Shown: positions 1-10,026 of the stretch, piece after piece | How positions within the stretch are numbered: position 1 is the stretch's first letter | Layout of the letters: each line of letters opens with the position of its first letter | From: Psychroserpens burtonensis DSM 12212 | GTDB taxonomy: Bacteria; Bacteroidota; Bacteroidia; Flavobacteriales; Flavobacteriaceae | Assembly (NCBI RefSeq): GCF_000425305.1 | Contig: NZ_AUDE01000009.1 | Location: forward strand, 124,001-188,000 | Length of the DNA: 64,000 bases | Direction: 5' to 3' | Made by a program: the position numbers and the translations under genes | The notes under the pieces: model-generated | Told to the model about the DNA's origin: nothing | Database searches by the model: none | What the model saw: only the letters and a program-made list of their open reading frames with translations

Positions 1-190
1 AATTGCTGGTGGAGCTGTGAGAACAGTTTTGGAAGCAGTTGGTATACATGACGTATTATCGAAATCTCAAGGATCTTCTAACCCTCATAATGTAGTTAAG
101 GCAACTTTTGACGCTCTATTACAATTAAGAGATGCTAGAACAATAGCAAAGGATAGAGGTATTTCTCTTGAAAAAGTGTTTAACGGTTAA
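1..190 (+). CDS. rpsE: 30S ribosomal protein S5, 3' end only
   Basis: The window opens inside this gene; the reading frame starts at base 2 and ends at TAA 188-190, giving the last 62 residues. The tail with [11 protein letters not shown], the [12 protein letters not shown] stretch and [13 protein letters not shown] is typical of the C-terminal domain of S5, a small-subunit protein important for decoding accuracy. It is followed after 11 bases by rpmD, the usual spc-operon neighbour. The start lies outside the window. Confidence 0.96.
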   Translation, partial: IAGGAVRTVLEAVGIHDVLSKSQGSSNPHNVVKATFDALLQLRDARTIAKDRGISLEKVFNG

Positions 191-201
191 TCAATAGGAC
201 G

Positions 202-384
202 ATGGCAAAGATTAAAGTAACAAAGGTAAAAAGCGCAATAAATCGTACTCAGACTCAGAAGAGGACATTAGAATCTCTAGGGTTGAGAAAAATTGGTCAA
301 ACAATTGAGCACGATGCGTCTCCAAGTATACTTGGGATGGTAAGTAAAGTTTCACATTTAGTTTCTGTTGAAGAGACAAAATAA
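202..384 (+). CDS. rpmD: 50S ribosomal protein L30
   Basis: Sixty residues, the normal size for L30. The start MAKIKVTKVKSAI, the LGLRKIGQT segment and the central IEHDASPSILGMV match the family, where the short basic protein binds 23S rRNA in the large subunit. It lies 11 bases after rpsE and 9 before rplO in the conserved spc order, so it is cotranscribed with them. Confidence 0.97.
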   Translation: MAKIKVTKVKSAINRTQTQKRTLESLGLRKIGQTIEHDASPSILGMVSKVSHLVSVEETK

Positions 385-393
385 TAAGATACA

Positions 394-846
394 ATGAACT
401 TAAGTAATTTAAAACCAGCAAAAGGTTCTGTAAAGAGCCAAGGTAAAAGAATAGGTAGAGGACAGGGTTCTGGAAAAGGTGGTACTGCGACTCGTGGTCA
501 CAACGGAGCAAAATCTCGTTCAGGTTATTCTAAAAAATTAGGTTTCGAAGGTGGTCAAATGCCACTTCAAAGACGTGTTCCTAAGTTTGGATTTACCAAT
601 ATTAACCGTGTTGAATATCAGGGTGTGAACTTAGATAAGTTGCAAGAGTTAGTAGAAAATAAGAAAATAAAGGATACAGTTGATTTTCAAATTCTAGTAG
701 ATCTAGGTTTGGCGGGAAAGAATGAAGTAGTAAAGATTCTTGGCCGTGGTGAATTAAAGTCGAAATTAACCGTAACTGCTCATAAATTTACTGCTTCAGC
801 AAAGGCTGCAATAGAAGCTGCAGGTGGAGAAGCTGTAACTTTATAA
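394..846 (+). CDS. rplO: 50S ribosomal protein L15
   Basis: 150 residues, normal length. The N-terminus MNLSNLKPAKGS, the glycine-rich basic RIGRGQGSGKGGTATRG stretch (about residues 20-36) and the GFEGGQMPLQRRVPKFGF block (about 51-68) are diagnostic of L15, a late-assembling protein near the peptidyl transferase region of the large subunit. It sits between rpmD and secY, 10 bases before secY, as in other bacteria. Confidence 0.97.
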   Translation: MNLSNLKPAKGSVKSQGKRIGRGQGSGKGGTATRGHNGAKSRSGYSKKLGFEGGQMPLQRRVPKFGFTNINRVEYQGVNLDKLQELVENKKIKDTVDFQILVDLGLAGKNEVVKILGRGELKSKLTVTAHKFTASAKAAIEAAGGEAVTL

Positions 847-856
847 GAACACTACT

Positions 857-2212
857 ATGAAAATAATAGATACATTAAAGAACGTTTGGAATATAACTGA
901 ATTAAAAGATAGAATCATTTTAACGCTTGGTTTGCTTTTGGTTTATCGTTTTGGTGCTCAGGTTGTTTTGCCTGGTATTGATGCAAGTCAACTTGGAGGT
1001 TTAGCTAGTGGTACTGATGGTGGGATATTAGGAATTCTTAATATGTTTACTGGTGGTGCTTTTGCTAATGCATCTGTTTTTGCACTTGGTATTATGCCTT
1101 ATATTTCAGCGTCTATTGTAGTGCAGTTAATGGGGATCGCGATTCCATATTTACAGAAATTACAAAAGGAAGGTGCGAGTGGACAAAAGAAGATCACACA
1201 AATCACACGTTGGTTAACGATCATCATTTGTTTATTTCAAGCTCCAGGGTATTTGGCTAGTTTACAGCCTGCCTTTGGTATCCCATCTTCAGCATTTTTG
1301 CTAGGAACAGGACCTCAATTTTATATTTCTTCTGTGATAATATTAGTTACTGGATGTATTTTTGCAATGTGGCTAGGAGAGAAAATCACAGATAAAGGTA
1401 TTGGGAATGGTATTTCATTATTAATTATGGTTGGTATTATAGCCACCTTACCACAATCGTTTATTCAGAATGCGGCCTCTCGTTTAGATGGTGGAGGAAA
1501 CGGTGGTTTAATGATGATTTTAATTGAACTTGTAGTTTGGTTTTTAATCATACTGGCGTGTATTATGTTAGTTATGGCTGTTCGTAAAATAGCAGTGCAA
1601 TACGCGAGACGTACTGCGTCTGGTGGATATGAGAAGAATGTGTTTGGAGGGAACAGACAGTTCTTACCATTAAAATTGAATGCTTCGGGTGTAATGCCTA
1701 TTATTTTTGCTCAGGCAATTATGTTTGTTCCTAGTTTAGTTGGAAAGTCTATGGGCTCTTCAAGCGAAGTAGGTCAATGGATGCAGTCACAGTTTAATGA
1801 CCCTTTTGGGTTATGGTATAATGTATTGTTTGCTTTATTAATTATCATCTTTACATATTTTTACACTGCGATTACTGTTCCTACTAACAAAATGGCAGAT
1901 GATTTAAAAAGAAGCGGTGGTTTTATTCCAGGTATTAGACCGGGAACAGAAACATCTGAATACTTAGATAAAATAATGTCACAAATAACATTACCTGGTT
2001 CTATATTTTTAGCACTACTTGCTGTGTTCCCAGCGATTATAGTTAAGATTATGGGTGTTCAGGGTGGTTGGGCATTATTCTTTGGTGGCACATCGCTACT
2101 AATTATGGTTGGAGTTGCAATAGACACGATGCAGCAAATCAATTCATACTTGTTGAATAAGCATTATGATGGTTTGATGAAGACTGGTAAAAACAGAAAA
2201 GCAGTAGCTTAG
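857..2212 (+). CDS. secY: Protein translocase channel subunit SecY
   Basis: 451 residues with the ten hydrophobic segments expected of SecY, the plasma-membrane channel of the general secretion pathway. Visible family marks are the N-terminal LKDRIILTLGLLLVYRFGAQV, the plug region after TM1 with IDASQL, the conserved ASIVVQLM, the cytoplasmic loop with QYARR followed by LPLKLNASGVMPIIFA, and the IRPGTETSEYLDKI loop near residue 360. It follows rplO directly. Downstream comes infA with no map gene between, which is common in Flavobacteriaceae. It works with SecE, SecG and SecA, and with the SecDF whose gene starts at 63746. Confidence 0.97.
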   Translation: MKIIDTLKNVWNITELKDRIILTLGLLLVYRFGAQVVLPGIDASQLGGLASGTDGGILGILNMFTGGAFANASVFALGIMPYISASIVVQLMGIAIPYLQKLQKEGASGQKKITQITRWLTIIICLFQAPGYLASLQPAFGIPSSAFLLGTGPQFYISSVIILVTGCIFAMWLGEKITDKGIGNGISLLIMVGIIATLPQSFIQNAASRLDGGGNGGLMMILIELVVWFLIILACIMLVMAVRKIAVQYARRTASGGYEKNVFGGNRQFLPLKLNASGVMPIIFAQAIMFVPSLVGKSMGSSSEVGQWMQSQFNDPFGLWYNVLFALLIIIFTYFYTAITVPTNKMADDLKRSGGFIPGIRPGTETSEYLDKIMSQITLPGSIFLALLAVFPAIIVKIMGVQGGWALFFGGTSLLIMVGVAIDTMQQINSYLLNKHYDGLMKTGKNRKAVA

Positions 2213-2239
2213 TACGAATAATAAATTAGAGTTTAATTT

Positions 2240-2259
2240 AGTCAGGTTAATTCCTGACT
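2240..2259 (+). promoter_or_regulatory. Perfect hairpin in the secY-infA spacer
   Basis: AGTCAGG (2240-2246) pairs perfectly with CCTGACT (2253-2259) around a 6-base loop. There is no T tract, so it is not an intrinsic terminator. It lies 25 bases before the infA ATG in the transcript and could be an RNA processing or regulatory structure; its function is unknown. Confidence 0.45.
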
Positions 2260-2284
2260 GAGGTTAAAAACTATAATAGAAAAT

Positions 2285-2500
2285 ATGGCAAAACAAGCAG
2301 CAATAGAGCAAGACGGTTCAATCATAGAGGCATTATCAAATGCGATGTTTCGTGTTGAGCTAGAAAACGGTCACATTGTGACAGCACACATTTCGGGTAA
2401 GATGCGTATGCATTATATTAAGTTGTTACCAGGAGATAAAGTAAAATTAGAAATGAGTCCTTATGATTTAACTAAGGCTCGCATAACTTATAGATACTAA
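2285..2500 (+). CDS. infA: Translation initiation factor IF-1
   Basis: 71 residues, the normal IF-1 length, forming a single S1/OB fold. [13 protein letters not shown], the RVELENGH strand, the [19 protein letters not shown] block and the C-terminal RITYRY are clear family marks. IF-1 binds the A site of the 30S subunit with IF-2 and IF-3 during initiation. It is separated from secY by 72 bases holding a hairpin, and is followed after 8 bases by rpmJ. Confidence 0.97.
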   Translation: MAKQAAIEQDGSIIEALSNAMFRVELENGHIVTAHISGKMRMHYIKLLPGDKVKLEMSPYDLTKARITYRY

Positions 2501-2508
2501 TTAATACG

Positions 2509-2625
2509 ATGAAAGTAAGAGCATCAGTTAAAAAGAGAAGTGCCGACTGTAAATTAGTCCGCAGAAAAGGTAGACTTTACGTCATTAACAAAAAGAATCC
2601 GAGATTCAAACAAAGACAAGGGTAA
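2509..2625 (+). CDS. rpmJ: 50S ribosomal protein L36 (zinc-free type)
   Basis: A 38-residue gene too short for many gene callers. It starts [14 protein letters not shown] and ends [12 protein letters not shown], the hallmark L36 ends. Zinc-binding L36 has three cysteines and a histidine; here only Cys14 remains, so this is the form without the zinc ribbon. It lies between infA and rpsM, 2 bases before the latter, exactly where rpmJ is expected. Confidence 0.95.
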   Translation: MKVRASVKKRSADCKLVRRKGRLYVINKKNPRFKQRQG

Positions 2626-2627
2626 TT

Positions 2628-3002
2628 ATGGCAAGAATTGCAGGTGTAGACATACCAAAACAGAAAAGAGGAGTAATTTCTTTAACTTATATCTACGGCG
2701 TAGGTAGAAGCAGATCAATTGAAATTTTAGCTGAGGCTAAGGTTGACCAAAGCGTCAAGGTACAAGATTGGACAGATGAGCAAATTGGAGCAATCCGTGA
2801 GGCTGTTGGAACTTATACTATTGAAGGTGAGTTGCGTTCTGAAACACAATTAAACATTAAGAGATTAATGGATATTGGATGTTACAGAGGTATACGTCAT
2901 AGAGCTGGTCTTCCATTAAGGGGTCAGAGAACTAAGAACAACTCTAGAACTAGAAAAGGTAGAAGAAAAACTGTTGCTAATAAGAAAAAAGCAACGAAAT
3001 AA
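2628..3002 (+). CDS. rpsM: 30S ribosomal protein S13
   Basis: 124 residues. [10 protein letters not shown], the helix-hairpin-helix-like [10 protein letters not shown], the [19 protein letters not shown] block and the basic C-terminal tail RTRKGRRKT identify S13, which contacts the 16S head, the P-site tRNA and the large subunit. It begins 2 bases after rpmJ. The next gene, rpsK, is unusually far away (104 bases). Confidence 0.97.
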   Translation: MARIAGVDIPKQKRGVISLTYIYGVGRSRSIEILAEAKVDQSVKVQDWTDEQIGAIREAVGTYTIEGELRSETQLNIKRLMDIGCYRGIRHRAGLPLRGQRTKNNSRTRKGRRKTVANKKKATK

Positions 3003-3106
3003 AAATTAGACATTAGTCATTAGTTTGAACCGTTAGACGAATCTGTTTGAAATAGAAATGTTTAGGATTCTAACAACAAAAAACTGACAACTAGAAACTT
3101 TATAAT

Positions 3107-3490
3107 ATGGCAAAGTCAAGTACTAAAAAGCGTAAGGTAATAGTAGATGCTGTTGGAGAAGCTCATATAGCTGCTTCGTTTAACAACATTCTTATTTCTT
3201 TAACAAACAAAAAAGGTGACGTTATTTCATGGTCATCAGCCGGTAAAATGGGATTTAGAGGTTCTAAAAAGAACACACCATATGCTGCTCAGCTGGCTGC
3301 AGAAGATGCATCAGGAGTTGCAAAGGAAGCGGGACTTAAAAAAGTGAAAGTTTACGTAAAAGGTCCTGGTAACGGTAGAGAATCTGCGATCAGATCAATT
3401 CATAATGCAGGTATTGAAGTAACAGAAATCATTGATGTTACGCCATTACCACATAATGGATGTCGTCCTCCGAAAAGAAGAAGAGTTTAA
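3107..3490 (+). CDS. rpsK: 30S ribosomal protein S11
   Basis: 127 residues, normal length. Family marks are [15 protein letters not shown] (after residue 20), [19 protein letters not shown], and the C-terminal [19 protein letters not shown]11 forms part of the mRNA exit channel on the platform of the 30S subunit. It is preceded by a 104-base spacer of odd, partly repetitive sequence and followed by 213 bases containing a promoter for rpsD. Confidence 0.97.
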   Translation: MAKSSTKKRKVIVDAVGEAHIAASFNNILISLTNKKGDVISWSSAGKMGFRGSKKNTPYAAQLAAEDASGVAKEAGLKKVKVYVKGPGNGRESAIRSIHNAGIEVTEIIDVTPLPHNGCRPPKRRRV

Positions 3491-3568
3491 TCTGAATTAG
3501 TTTCAGATGCTGCATGATATTTATCGTGTAATCTCATAAAAATTTAGATAAACTAATATTAATACATT

Positions 3569-3602
3569 TTTGTATGACATTAGTTTATTTTGCATAAATT
3601 TG
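3569..3602 (+). promoter_or_regulatory. Internal promoter upstream of rpsD
   Basis: TTTG at 3569-3572 and TAAATTTG at 3595-3602, 22 bases apart, match the Bacteroidota -33/-7 pattern. The start site would be near 3608, giving rpsD an untranslated leader of about 95 bases, so rpsD-rpoA-rplQ can be transcribed separately from the upstream cluster. Confidence 0.6.
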
Positions 3603-3703
3603 CAAACTGAAAAACAATAAACAAGTATCAACGAGAGATCAACGTTCGTCGAAGGATAAGATTAAGACCTTAATTCACAAACACTCTCTAAACAAATTTT
3701 AAA

Positions 3704-4309
3704 ATGGCAAGATATACTGGTCCTAAAACGAAAATAGCCCGAAAGTTCGGTGAAGCTATTTTTGGAGATGATAAGGCTTTCGAGAAAAGAAATTATCCTC
3801 CAGGTCAACATGGTGCAAATAAGCGTCGTGGAAAGAAATCTGAATATGCAATCCAATTGATGGAGAAGCAGAAAGCGAAATATACTTATGGTATATTAGA
3901 AAAGCAGTTCAGAAACATGTTCAAAAAGGCAACAGCTGCTCAGGGAATTACTGGTCAAGTTTTACTTCAACTATGTGAATCTCGTTTAGATAACGTTGCT
4001 TACAGAATGGGATTATCTCCATCTAGAAGTGGAGCAAGACAATTAGTCTCACACAGACATATCACTGTAAATGGTGAAATAGTTAATATTCCTTCTTACC
4101 AATTAAAGGCAGGGGATGTTGTAGCTGTTAGAGAGAAATCTAAATCATTAGAATCCATTCAATCTTCATTGGCTAACTCAAGCAATGTATTTGAGTGGAT
4201 TACATGGAACAACGATACAAAACAGGGGACTTATGTTTCTATTCCTGAAAGAATCCAGATTCCAGAAAATATCAATGAGCAGTACATCGTTGAACTATAT
4301 TCTAAATAA
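3704..4309 (+). CDS. rpsD: 30S ribosomal protein S4
   Basis: 201 residues. [29 protein letters not shown] and the S4 RNA-binding domain (about residues 93-155, including [13 protein letters not shown] and [10 protein letters not shown]) identify S4, a primary 16S-binding assembly protein. In many bacteria S4 represses its own operon through the leader; a roughly 95-base leader follows the predicted promoter here, so autoregulation is possible but not shown. rpoA follows after 21 bases. Confidence 0.97.
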   Translation: MARYTGPKTKIARKFGEAIFGDDKAFEKRNYPPGQHGANKRRGKKSEYAIQLMEKQKAKYTYGILEKQFRNMFKKATAAQGITGQVLLQLCESRLDNVAYRMGLSPSRSGARQLVSHRHITVNGEIVNIPSYQLKAGDVVAVREKSKSLESIQSSLANSSNVFEWITWNNDTKQGTYVSIPERIQIPENINEQYIVELYSK

Positions 4310-4330
4310 TAACTAGATACAAAACGCAAT

Positions 4331-5323
4331 ATGGCAATATTAAATTTTCAGAAGCCCGACAAAGTAATCATGATTGATTCAACTGAGTTTGAAGGTAAGT
4401 TTGAATTTAGACCTTTAGAACCAGGTTATGGATTAACAGTAGGTAATGCTTTAAGAAGAGTTTTGTTATCTTCTCTAGAAGGTTTTGCAATCACATCAAT
4501 TAGAGTAGAAGGAGTAGATCATGAGTTTTCTACAATTGCTGGAGTAGTTGAGGATGTTACAGAAATTATTTTGAACCTTAAGCAAGTTAACTTTAAACGT
4601 CAAATCGACGAAGTTGATAACGAGTCGGTTTCAATTTCTATTTCTGGACAGAATCAAATAACTGCTGGTGATTTTCAGAAGTTTATTTCAGGGTTCCAAG
4701 TATTGAATAAAGACTTAGTGATTTGCAATTTAGATCCTAAAGTAAATATCAATATGGAGATTACTATTGAAAAAGGTAGAGGATACGTTCCTGCTGAAGA
4801 GAATAAAAAAGCTTCTGCACCAATAGGGACCATCTTCACAGATTCAATTTATACTCCTATTACAAATGTAAAGTATAGCATAGAAAACTGGCGTGTTGAG
4901 CAAAAAACCGATTTCGAAAAATTAGTTTTTGAAATTGAAACAGATGGTTCAATTGCACCTAAAGATGCTTTAACTGAAGCAGCTAAAATATTAATTCATC
5001 ACTTTATGTTATTCTCTGATGAGCGTATCACTTTAGAAGCTGATGAAATTGCTCAAACAGAAACTTATGATGAAGAATCACTTCACATGAGACAACTATT
5101 GAAAACTAAATTAGTTGATATGGATCTTTCTGTTCGTGCTTTAAACTGTTTAAAAGCTGCAGAAGTTGATACTCTGGGAGACTTGGTATCTTTCAATAAG
5201 AACGATTTAATGAAATTCCGTAATTTTGGAAAGAAATCTTTAACCGAGCTTGAAGAGCTTGTAAATGTTAAAGGTCTTAACTTCGGAATGGATTTAGCAA
5301 AATATAAATTAGATAAAGATTAA
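4331..5323 (+). CDS. rpoA: RNA polymerase subunit alpha
   Basis: 330 residues, the usual length. The N-terminal dimerisation domain carries [22 protein letters not shown] near residue 37 and the [10 protein letters not shown] loop. The C-terminal domain (about 250-325) has the DNA-contacting segments [20 protein letters not shown] and [16 protein letters not shown]. It assembles the polymerase core and contacts upstream promoter DNA and activators. It lies between rpsD and rplQ as in most bacteria. Confidence 0.98.
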   Translation: MAILNFQKPDKVIMIDSTEFEGKFEFRPLEPGYGLTVGNALRRVLLSSLEGFAITSIRVEGVDHEFSTIAGVVEDVTEIILNLKQVNFKRQIDEVDNESVSISISGQNQITAGDFQKFISGFQVLNKDLVICNLDPKVNINMEITIEKGRGYVPAEENKKASAPIGTIFTDSIYTPITNVKYSIENWRVEQKTDFEKLVFEIETDGSIAPKDALTEAAKILIHHFMLFSDERITLEADEIAQTETYDEESLHMRQLLKTKLVDMDLSVRALNCLKAAEVDTLGDLVSFNKNDLMKFRNFGKKSLTELEELVNVKGLNFGMDLAKYKLDKD

Positions 5324-5334
5324 TACGTCATATT

Positions 5335-5362
5335 TTGCTCCCCTATATTGGGTTTGTAGCAA
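5335..5362 (+). promoter_or_regulatory. Hairpin in the rpoA-rplQ spacer
   Basis: TTGCT (5335-5339) pairs with AGCAA (5358-5362), with an inner CCC/GGG pair nested inside. No T tract follows. It lies about 23 bases before the rplQ ATG and may be a processing or translational control element. Confidence 0.3.
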
Positions 5363-5385
5363 GATGATGATTAAAATAAAATGTC

Positions 5386-5859
5386 ATGAGACACGGAAAG
5401 AAATTTAACCATTTAGGAAGACAAACTGCGCATAGAAAAGCAATGTTAGCTAATATGGCGTGTTCGTTAATCGAGCACAAACGTATCAATACTACTGTTG
5501 CAAAAGCTAAAGCTTTAAAACAATTTGTTGAGCCAATGATTACAAAGTCTAAAACTGATACGACTCACAACAGACGTATTGTTATGGCTAAGTTAAGACA
5601 AAAGGATGTTGTCGCTGAATTATTCAGAGATGTAGCTCCTAAAATTGGTGATCGTCCAGGTGGTTACACAAGGATAATTAAATTAGGAAACAGACTTGGT
5701 GATAATGCTGATATGGCTATGATTGAGTTAGTGGATTACAATGAAATCTACAATATAGGTAAAGTTGAGAAGAAGACAACTAGAAGAAGTCGTCGTGGTG
5801 GTGTTAAACCAGTAGCTCCTCCAGTTGATGCGAAAGCAACTAACGAAGAAGAAGAATAA
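5386..5859 (+). CDS. rplQ: 50S ribosomal protein L17
   Basis: 157 residues. The core [41 protein letters not shown] and [27 protein letters not shown] is the L17 fold located near the peptide exit tunnel. It carries an acidic/basic C-terminal extension (about residues 120-157, ending TNEEEE), which is usual in Bacteroidota. A strong intrinsic terminator follows 23 bases after the stop, so this is the end of the ribosomal transcript. Confidence 0.97.
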   Translation: MRHGKKFNHLGRQTAHRKAMLANMACSLIEHKRINTTVAKAKALKQFVEPMITKSKTDTTHNRRIVMAKLRQKDVVAELFRDVAPKIGDRPGGYTRIIKLGNRLGDNADMAMIELVDYNEIYNIGKVEKKTTRRSRRGGVKPVAPPVDAKATNEEEE

Positions 5860-5882
5860 ATGTTAATAAGCATTTTATATAT

Positions 5883-5916
5883 AAAGGATAATCTATTTTA
5901 GATTATCCTTTTTTTT
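5883..5916 (+). terminator. Intrinsic terminator after rplQ
   Basis: A 13-base-pair perfect stem (5883-5895 with 5899-5911) around a 3-base loop, followed by a run of T. It closes the ribosomal protein/rpoA transcript. Confidence 0.88.
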
Positions 5917-6163
5917 ATGGATTTTTGTGAAAGCAATTTGGACAATACCTGTCAGTTTTCCTAATTGAGCTTTACTACATTAAGGATTCAAGAGTTGATA
6001 GGTTGTTGTTGTCGCTCTATTTAATGAGTATTATCAAAGCTTCAAACACAAATTACTAACAGCCTTGGTATAAAAAAGGAGTCGTATGTGCACGGATTGG
6101 TAATCTTTAGCACATAACAATAAGAATAGTGAGCAAAATAACAACATACAATATATAACAAAA
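5917..6163. other. Spacer between the rplQ terminator and carA
   Basis: About 250 bases of AT-rich DNA with no convincing gene. The carA promoter should lie here, but I do not see a full TANNTTTG box with a matching -33 element. A short antisense frame starting inside carA is not supported. Confidence 0.5.
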
Positions 6164-7270
6164 ATGAAATACCAAAAACGTAAAAAAGCGCTAATCTTAC
6201 TCGCAGACGGAACAATTTTTCACGGTAAATCAATAGGTAAAGAAGGTACTGCCTTTGGTGAAGTTTGTTTTAATACTGGAACAACTGGTTATCAAGAAAT
6301 TTTTACTGATCCTTCATATTATGGTCAGTTGATGGTTACTACCAATGCACATATTGGGAACTACGGTACAAAAGACGAGGAAGTAGAATCAGATTCTATT
6401 AAAATTTCTGGATTAATCTGTAAGAACTTTAGTTTTAATTATTCACGTCCAGATGGTGATAGCTCTTTAGACGATTTTTTAAATGATAACAATCTTTTAG
6501 CAATTTCAGATGTAGATACAAGAGCTCTTGTAAGTCACATAAGAGACAATGGCGCTATGAATGCTGTAATTTCTACAAACGTTGATAATGTTGATGAACT
6601 AAAGAAACAGTTAGCTGAAGTTCCAAGTATGGAAGGTTTAGAGTTAGCGTCTCAAGTATCAACCAAGGAGGCTTATTATTACGGTGATGAGAGTGCACAG
6701 TATAAAATAGCAGCTTTAGATATTGGTATTAAAAAGAATATTCTTCGCAACTTATCGAAGCGTGGTGCTTATATTAAAGTATTTCCGTACAATTCTAGAT
6801 TTGAAGATCTAGAAGCTTTTAAACCAGATGGTTATTTCTTGTCTAATGGTCCTGGAGATCCAAAGCCACTTATTGAGGCTCAAGCTTTAGCAAAAGAAAT
6901 CATTAAACGTAATTTGCCCTTATTTGGTATTTGTTTAGGACACCAAGTGATTGCATTAGCAAATGGCATTTCAACCTATAAAATGCATAATGGACATAGA
7001 GGAATCAATCATCCTGTAAAAAATTTAATAACAACTAAAGGTGAAATAACATCTCAAAATCATGGTTTTGCTATAAATAGAGAAGAAACGGAAAAGAATA
7101 ATGAATTAGAAATAACACATGTACATCTCAATGATGATACAGTTATGGGTATTAAAATGAAAAACAAAAACTGCTTTTCTGTACAATATCATCCTGAAGC
7201 AAGTCCTGGGCCAAACGATTCAAACTACTTATTTGATGAGTTTATTCAGAATATAAAAAATAACGAATAA
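6164..7270 (+). CDS. carA: Carbamoyl-phosphate synthase small subunit
   Basis: 368 residues. The N-terminal domain has LADGTIFHGKSIGKEGTAFGEVCFNTG and the GYQEIFTDPSYYGQ loop. The C-terminal class I glutamine amidotransferase holds the nucleophile Cys257 in LFGICLGHQ and the His343/Glu345 pair in QYHPEASPGPNDS. It releases ammonia from glutamine for the large subunit, supplying carbamoyl phosphate for pyrimidines and arginine. carB is not adjacent. Intrinsic terminators lie on both sides, so it is probably a single-gene transcript. The rplQ-carA-eno order fits a flavobacterial chromosome. Confidence 0.96.
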   Translation: MKYQKRKKALILLADGTIFHGKSIGKEGTAFGEVCFNTGTTGYQEIFTDPSYYGQLMVTTNAHIGNYGTKDEEVESDSIKISGLICKNFSFNYSRPDGDSSLDDFLNDNNLLAISDVDTRALVSHIRDNGAMNAVISTNVDNVDELKKQLAEVPSMEGLELASQVSTKEAYYYGDESAQYKIAALDIGIKKNILRNLSKRGAYIKVFPYNSRFEDLEAFKPDGYFLSNGPGDPKPLIEAQALAKEIIKRNLPLFGICLGHQVIALANGISTYKMHNGHRGINHPVKNLITTKGEITSQNHGFAINREETEKNNELEITHVHLNDDTVMGIKMKNKNCFSVQYHPEASPGPNDSNYLFDEFIQNIKNNE

Positions 7271-7271
7271 C

Positions 7272-7306
7272 AAAAAAGCAATGAATTTTAGAATTCATTG
7301 CTTTTT
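7272..7306 (+). terminator. Intrinsic terminator after carA
   Basis: AGCAATGAATT (7277-7287) pairs perfectly with AATTCATTGCT (7292-7302), flanked by A and T runs. It starts 2 bases after the carA stop and can also work on the opposite strand. Confidence 0.88.
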
Positions 7307-7383
7307 CTCTTTTACGAAAACATTGTAGTTGAGATATAATGTAATTCTGGGTTAGGTAGATTCAATATAGACTAACTATTTTG

Positions 7384-7391
7384 TAAATTTG
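7384..7391 (+). promoter_or_regulatory. -7 box for eno
   Basis: TAAATTTG matches the Bacteroidota -7 consensus. No clear TTG -33 element is seen at the usual spacing. A start near 7397 would give a leader of about 70 bases. Confidence 0.45.
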
Positions 7392-7402
7392 TAATACATG
7401 GT

Positions 7403-8760
<1,358 letters not shown>

Positions 8761-8807
8761 ATTAGGGTTGCTGATCTGTTTGAAGTATCGGAACACAAAA
8801 ACTTAAC

Positions 8808-8838
8808 ACCTATTCGTTAATTCGGATAGGTTTTTTTT
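8808..8838 (+). terminator. Intrinsic terminator after eno
   Basis: ACCTATTCG (8808-8816) pairs with CGGATAGGT (8823-8831, one wobble) and is followed by eight T. It ends the eno transcript. Confidence 0.85.
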
Positions 8839-9061
8839 ATGTCATTGAATAGGAGCCCCTTTTCGTCACTAAAAACTTTATTAAAAAAATATAGATTCTT
8901 CGTAAGCTCTGAATGATTACAAAATTAAATATTAGTTATATTTTAAGGACTCTGTCATTCTTTGGGAGGTGGTAATCCACAATTAAGAAATCTATAGCTT
9001 ATTTATTATTAGTAAGAATAATAAGCTCAATTCTATGACTTTAAATATTAATAAATTAGAA
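8839..9061. other. Convergent spacer downstream of eno
   Basis: About 220 AT-rich bases between the eno terminator and the end of the minus-strand DUF481 gene. I see no gene, tRNA or strong structure here. Confidence 0.5.
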
Positions 9062-9814
9062 TTAAAATGAATAAATTAACCCATTAGTCAGTTCAAATTG
9101 TGTCTTCGGAATGTTAGAACTTACAGGAACCGCATCATAAAAAAAATTAAAGTTAGTCTTAAATGCTAAGTCTTTAAAGATCTCAAATAGGAGCGAAGTG
9201 TTACTAGAAAAGCGATAATCACTAAATGCATCCAATTTTGGTTGGTAGTAGCTCGTGCTTAGAATACTTATCGTTTCTGTAGGATATAGGCTAAAGGATA
9301 GGTAGACACTTCCTCTCAGATCGTTTTGTGTTCGGTTACTAATAACATTAGATGCTTTTTCATATTCGTACATGATTAAGGTACCTAAATAGAAACGATA
9401 GTCATCACTTTTCGTTAATTTAAAACGGGGACCAGTTCCAACCAAACCTCTAAAATCAATTTCTGAAATCGCATCGTATTGTGCCTGTGTAAAAGCTTCC
9501 CATTTGACACGCTCTGAGATTTTTCGGTTATATCTTAGATGTTGTGTACCTCTATTAACTAATGAGTTGCCTCCTGTTTTTTGAAAGTTTAAATCATTAA
9601 CAAATAACCATAAATTGATTTGATCGTTGTATTGAACATGCGCCTTGTTCGCAATTCTAAAAATATCATTCTTATTTTTTATCAATGATACATCTAAACT
9701 CACCGAGCCTGTCCATTTTGCAGAATCTGATGCTTTTCTTAAAGTTTCAATATTGACTACCTGAGAGAAACTAGTAAGGCTTATAAAGAATATTAGATAT
9801 AAAAGTTTCGACAT
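9062..9814 (-). CDS. DUF481-like outer-membrane protein
   Basis: 250 residues with a signal peptide (MSKLLYLIFFISLTSFSQ) and then alternating polar/aromatic strands ending in F, as in an outer-membrane beta-barrel. The middle (NRGTQHLRYNRKISERVKWEAFTQAQYD and LVGTGPRFKL) resembles the DUF481/YdiY family of salt-induced outer-membrane proteins. Its function is unknown. It stands alone between eno and gltA, has a -7 box 20 bases upstream, and faces gltA divergently. The family assignment is moderately confident. Confidence 0.7.
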   Translation of the reverse strand: MSKLLYLIFFISLTSFSQVVNIETLRKASDSAKWTGSVSLDVSLIKNKNDIFRIANKAHVQYNDQINLWLFVNDLNFQKTGGNSLVNRGTQHLRYNRKISERVKWEAFTQAQYDAISEIDFRGLVGTGPRFKLTKSDDYRFYLGTLIMYEYEKASNVISNRTQNDLRGSVYLSFSLYPTETISILSTSYYQPKLDAFSDYRFSSNTSLLFEIFKDLAFKTNFNFFYDAVPVSSNIPKTQFELTNGLIYSF

Positions 9815-9833
9815 ATGAATAAAAATTAAGCTA

Positions 9834-9841
9834 CAAAAATA
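9834..9841 (-). promoter_or_regulatory. -7 box for the DUF481-like gene
   Basis: On the minus strand this reads TATTTTTG, a match to TANNTTTG, 20 bases before the ATG. The mRNA leader would be very short. Confidence 0.45.
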
Positions 9842-10026
9842 AAATTTTTAATCTATATGGAACCATCGCTATTACGAATAATGTATGTTTCCGTAGAAAA
9901 AGATAATCTACTTTATCAATATCGTAATTGTTAAAAGCATTATAAATGTACTTCGTAAATCCTTAGATATTTCGTAAATTTACATACAGCATAAAAAAAT
10001 CAATTTTAATATAATTCTAAGAATAA

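Noticed and set aside
212-511. Minus-strand open frame of 99 codons across rpmD/rplO
   Set aside because: Antisense to two certain ribosomal protein genes; a shadow of their codon use.
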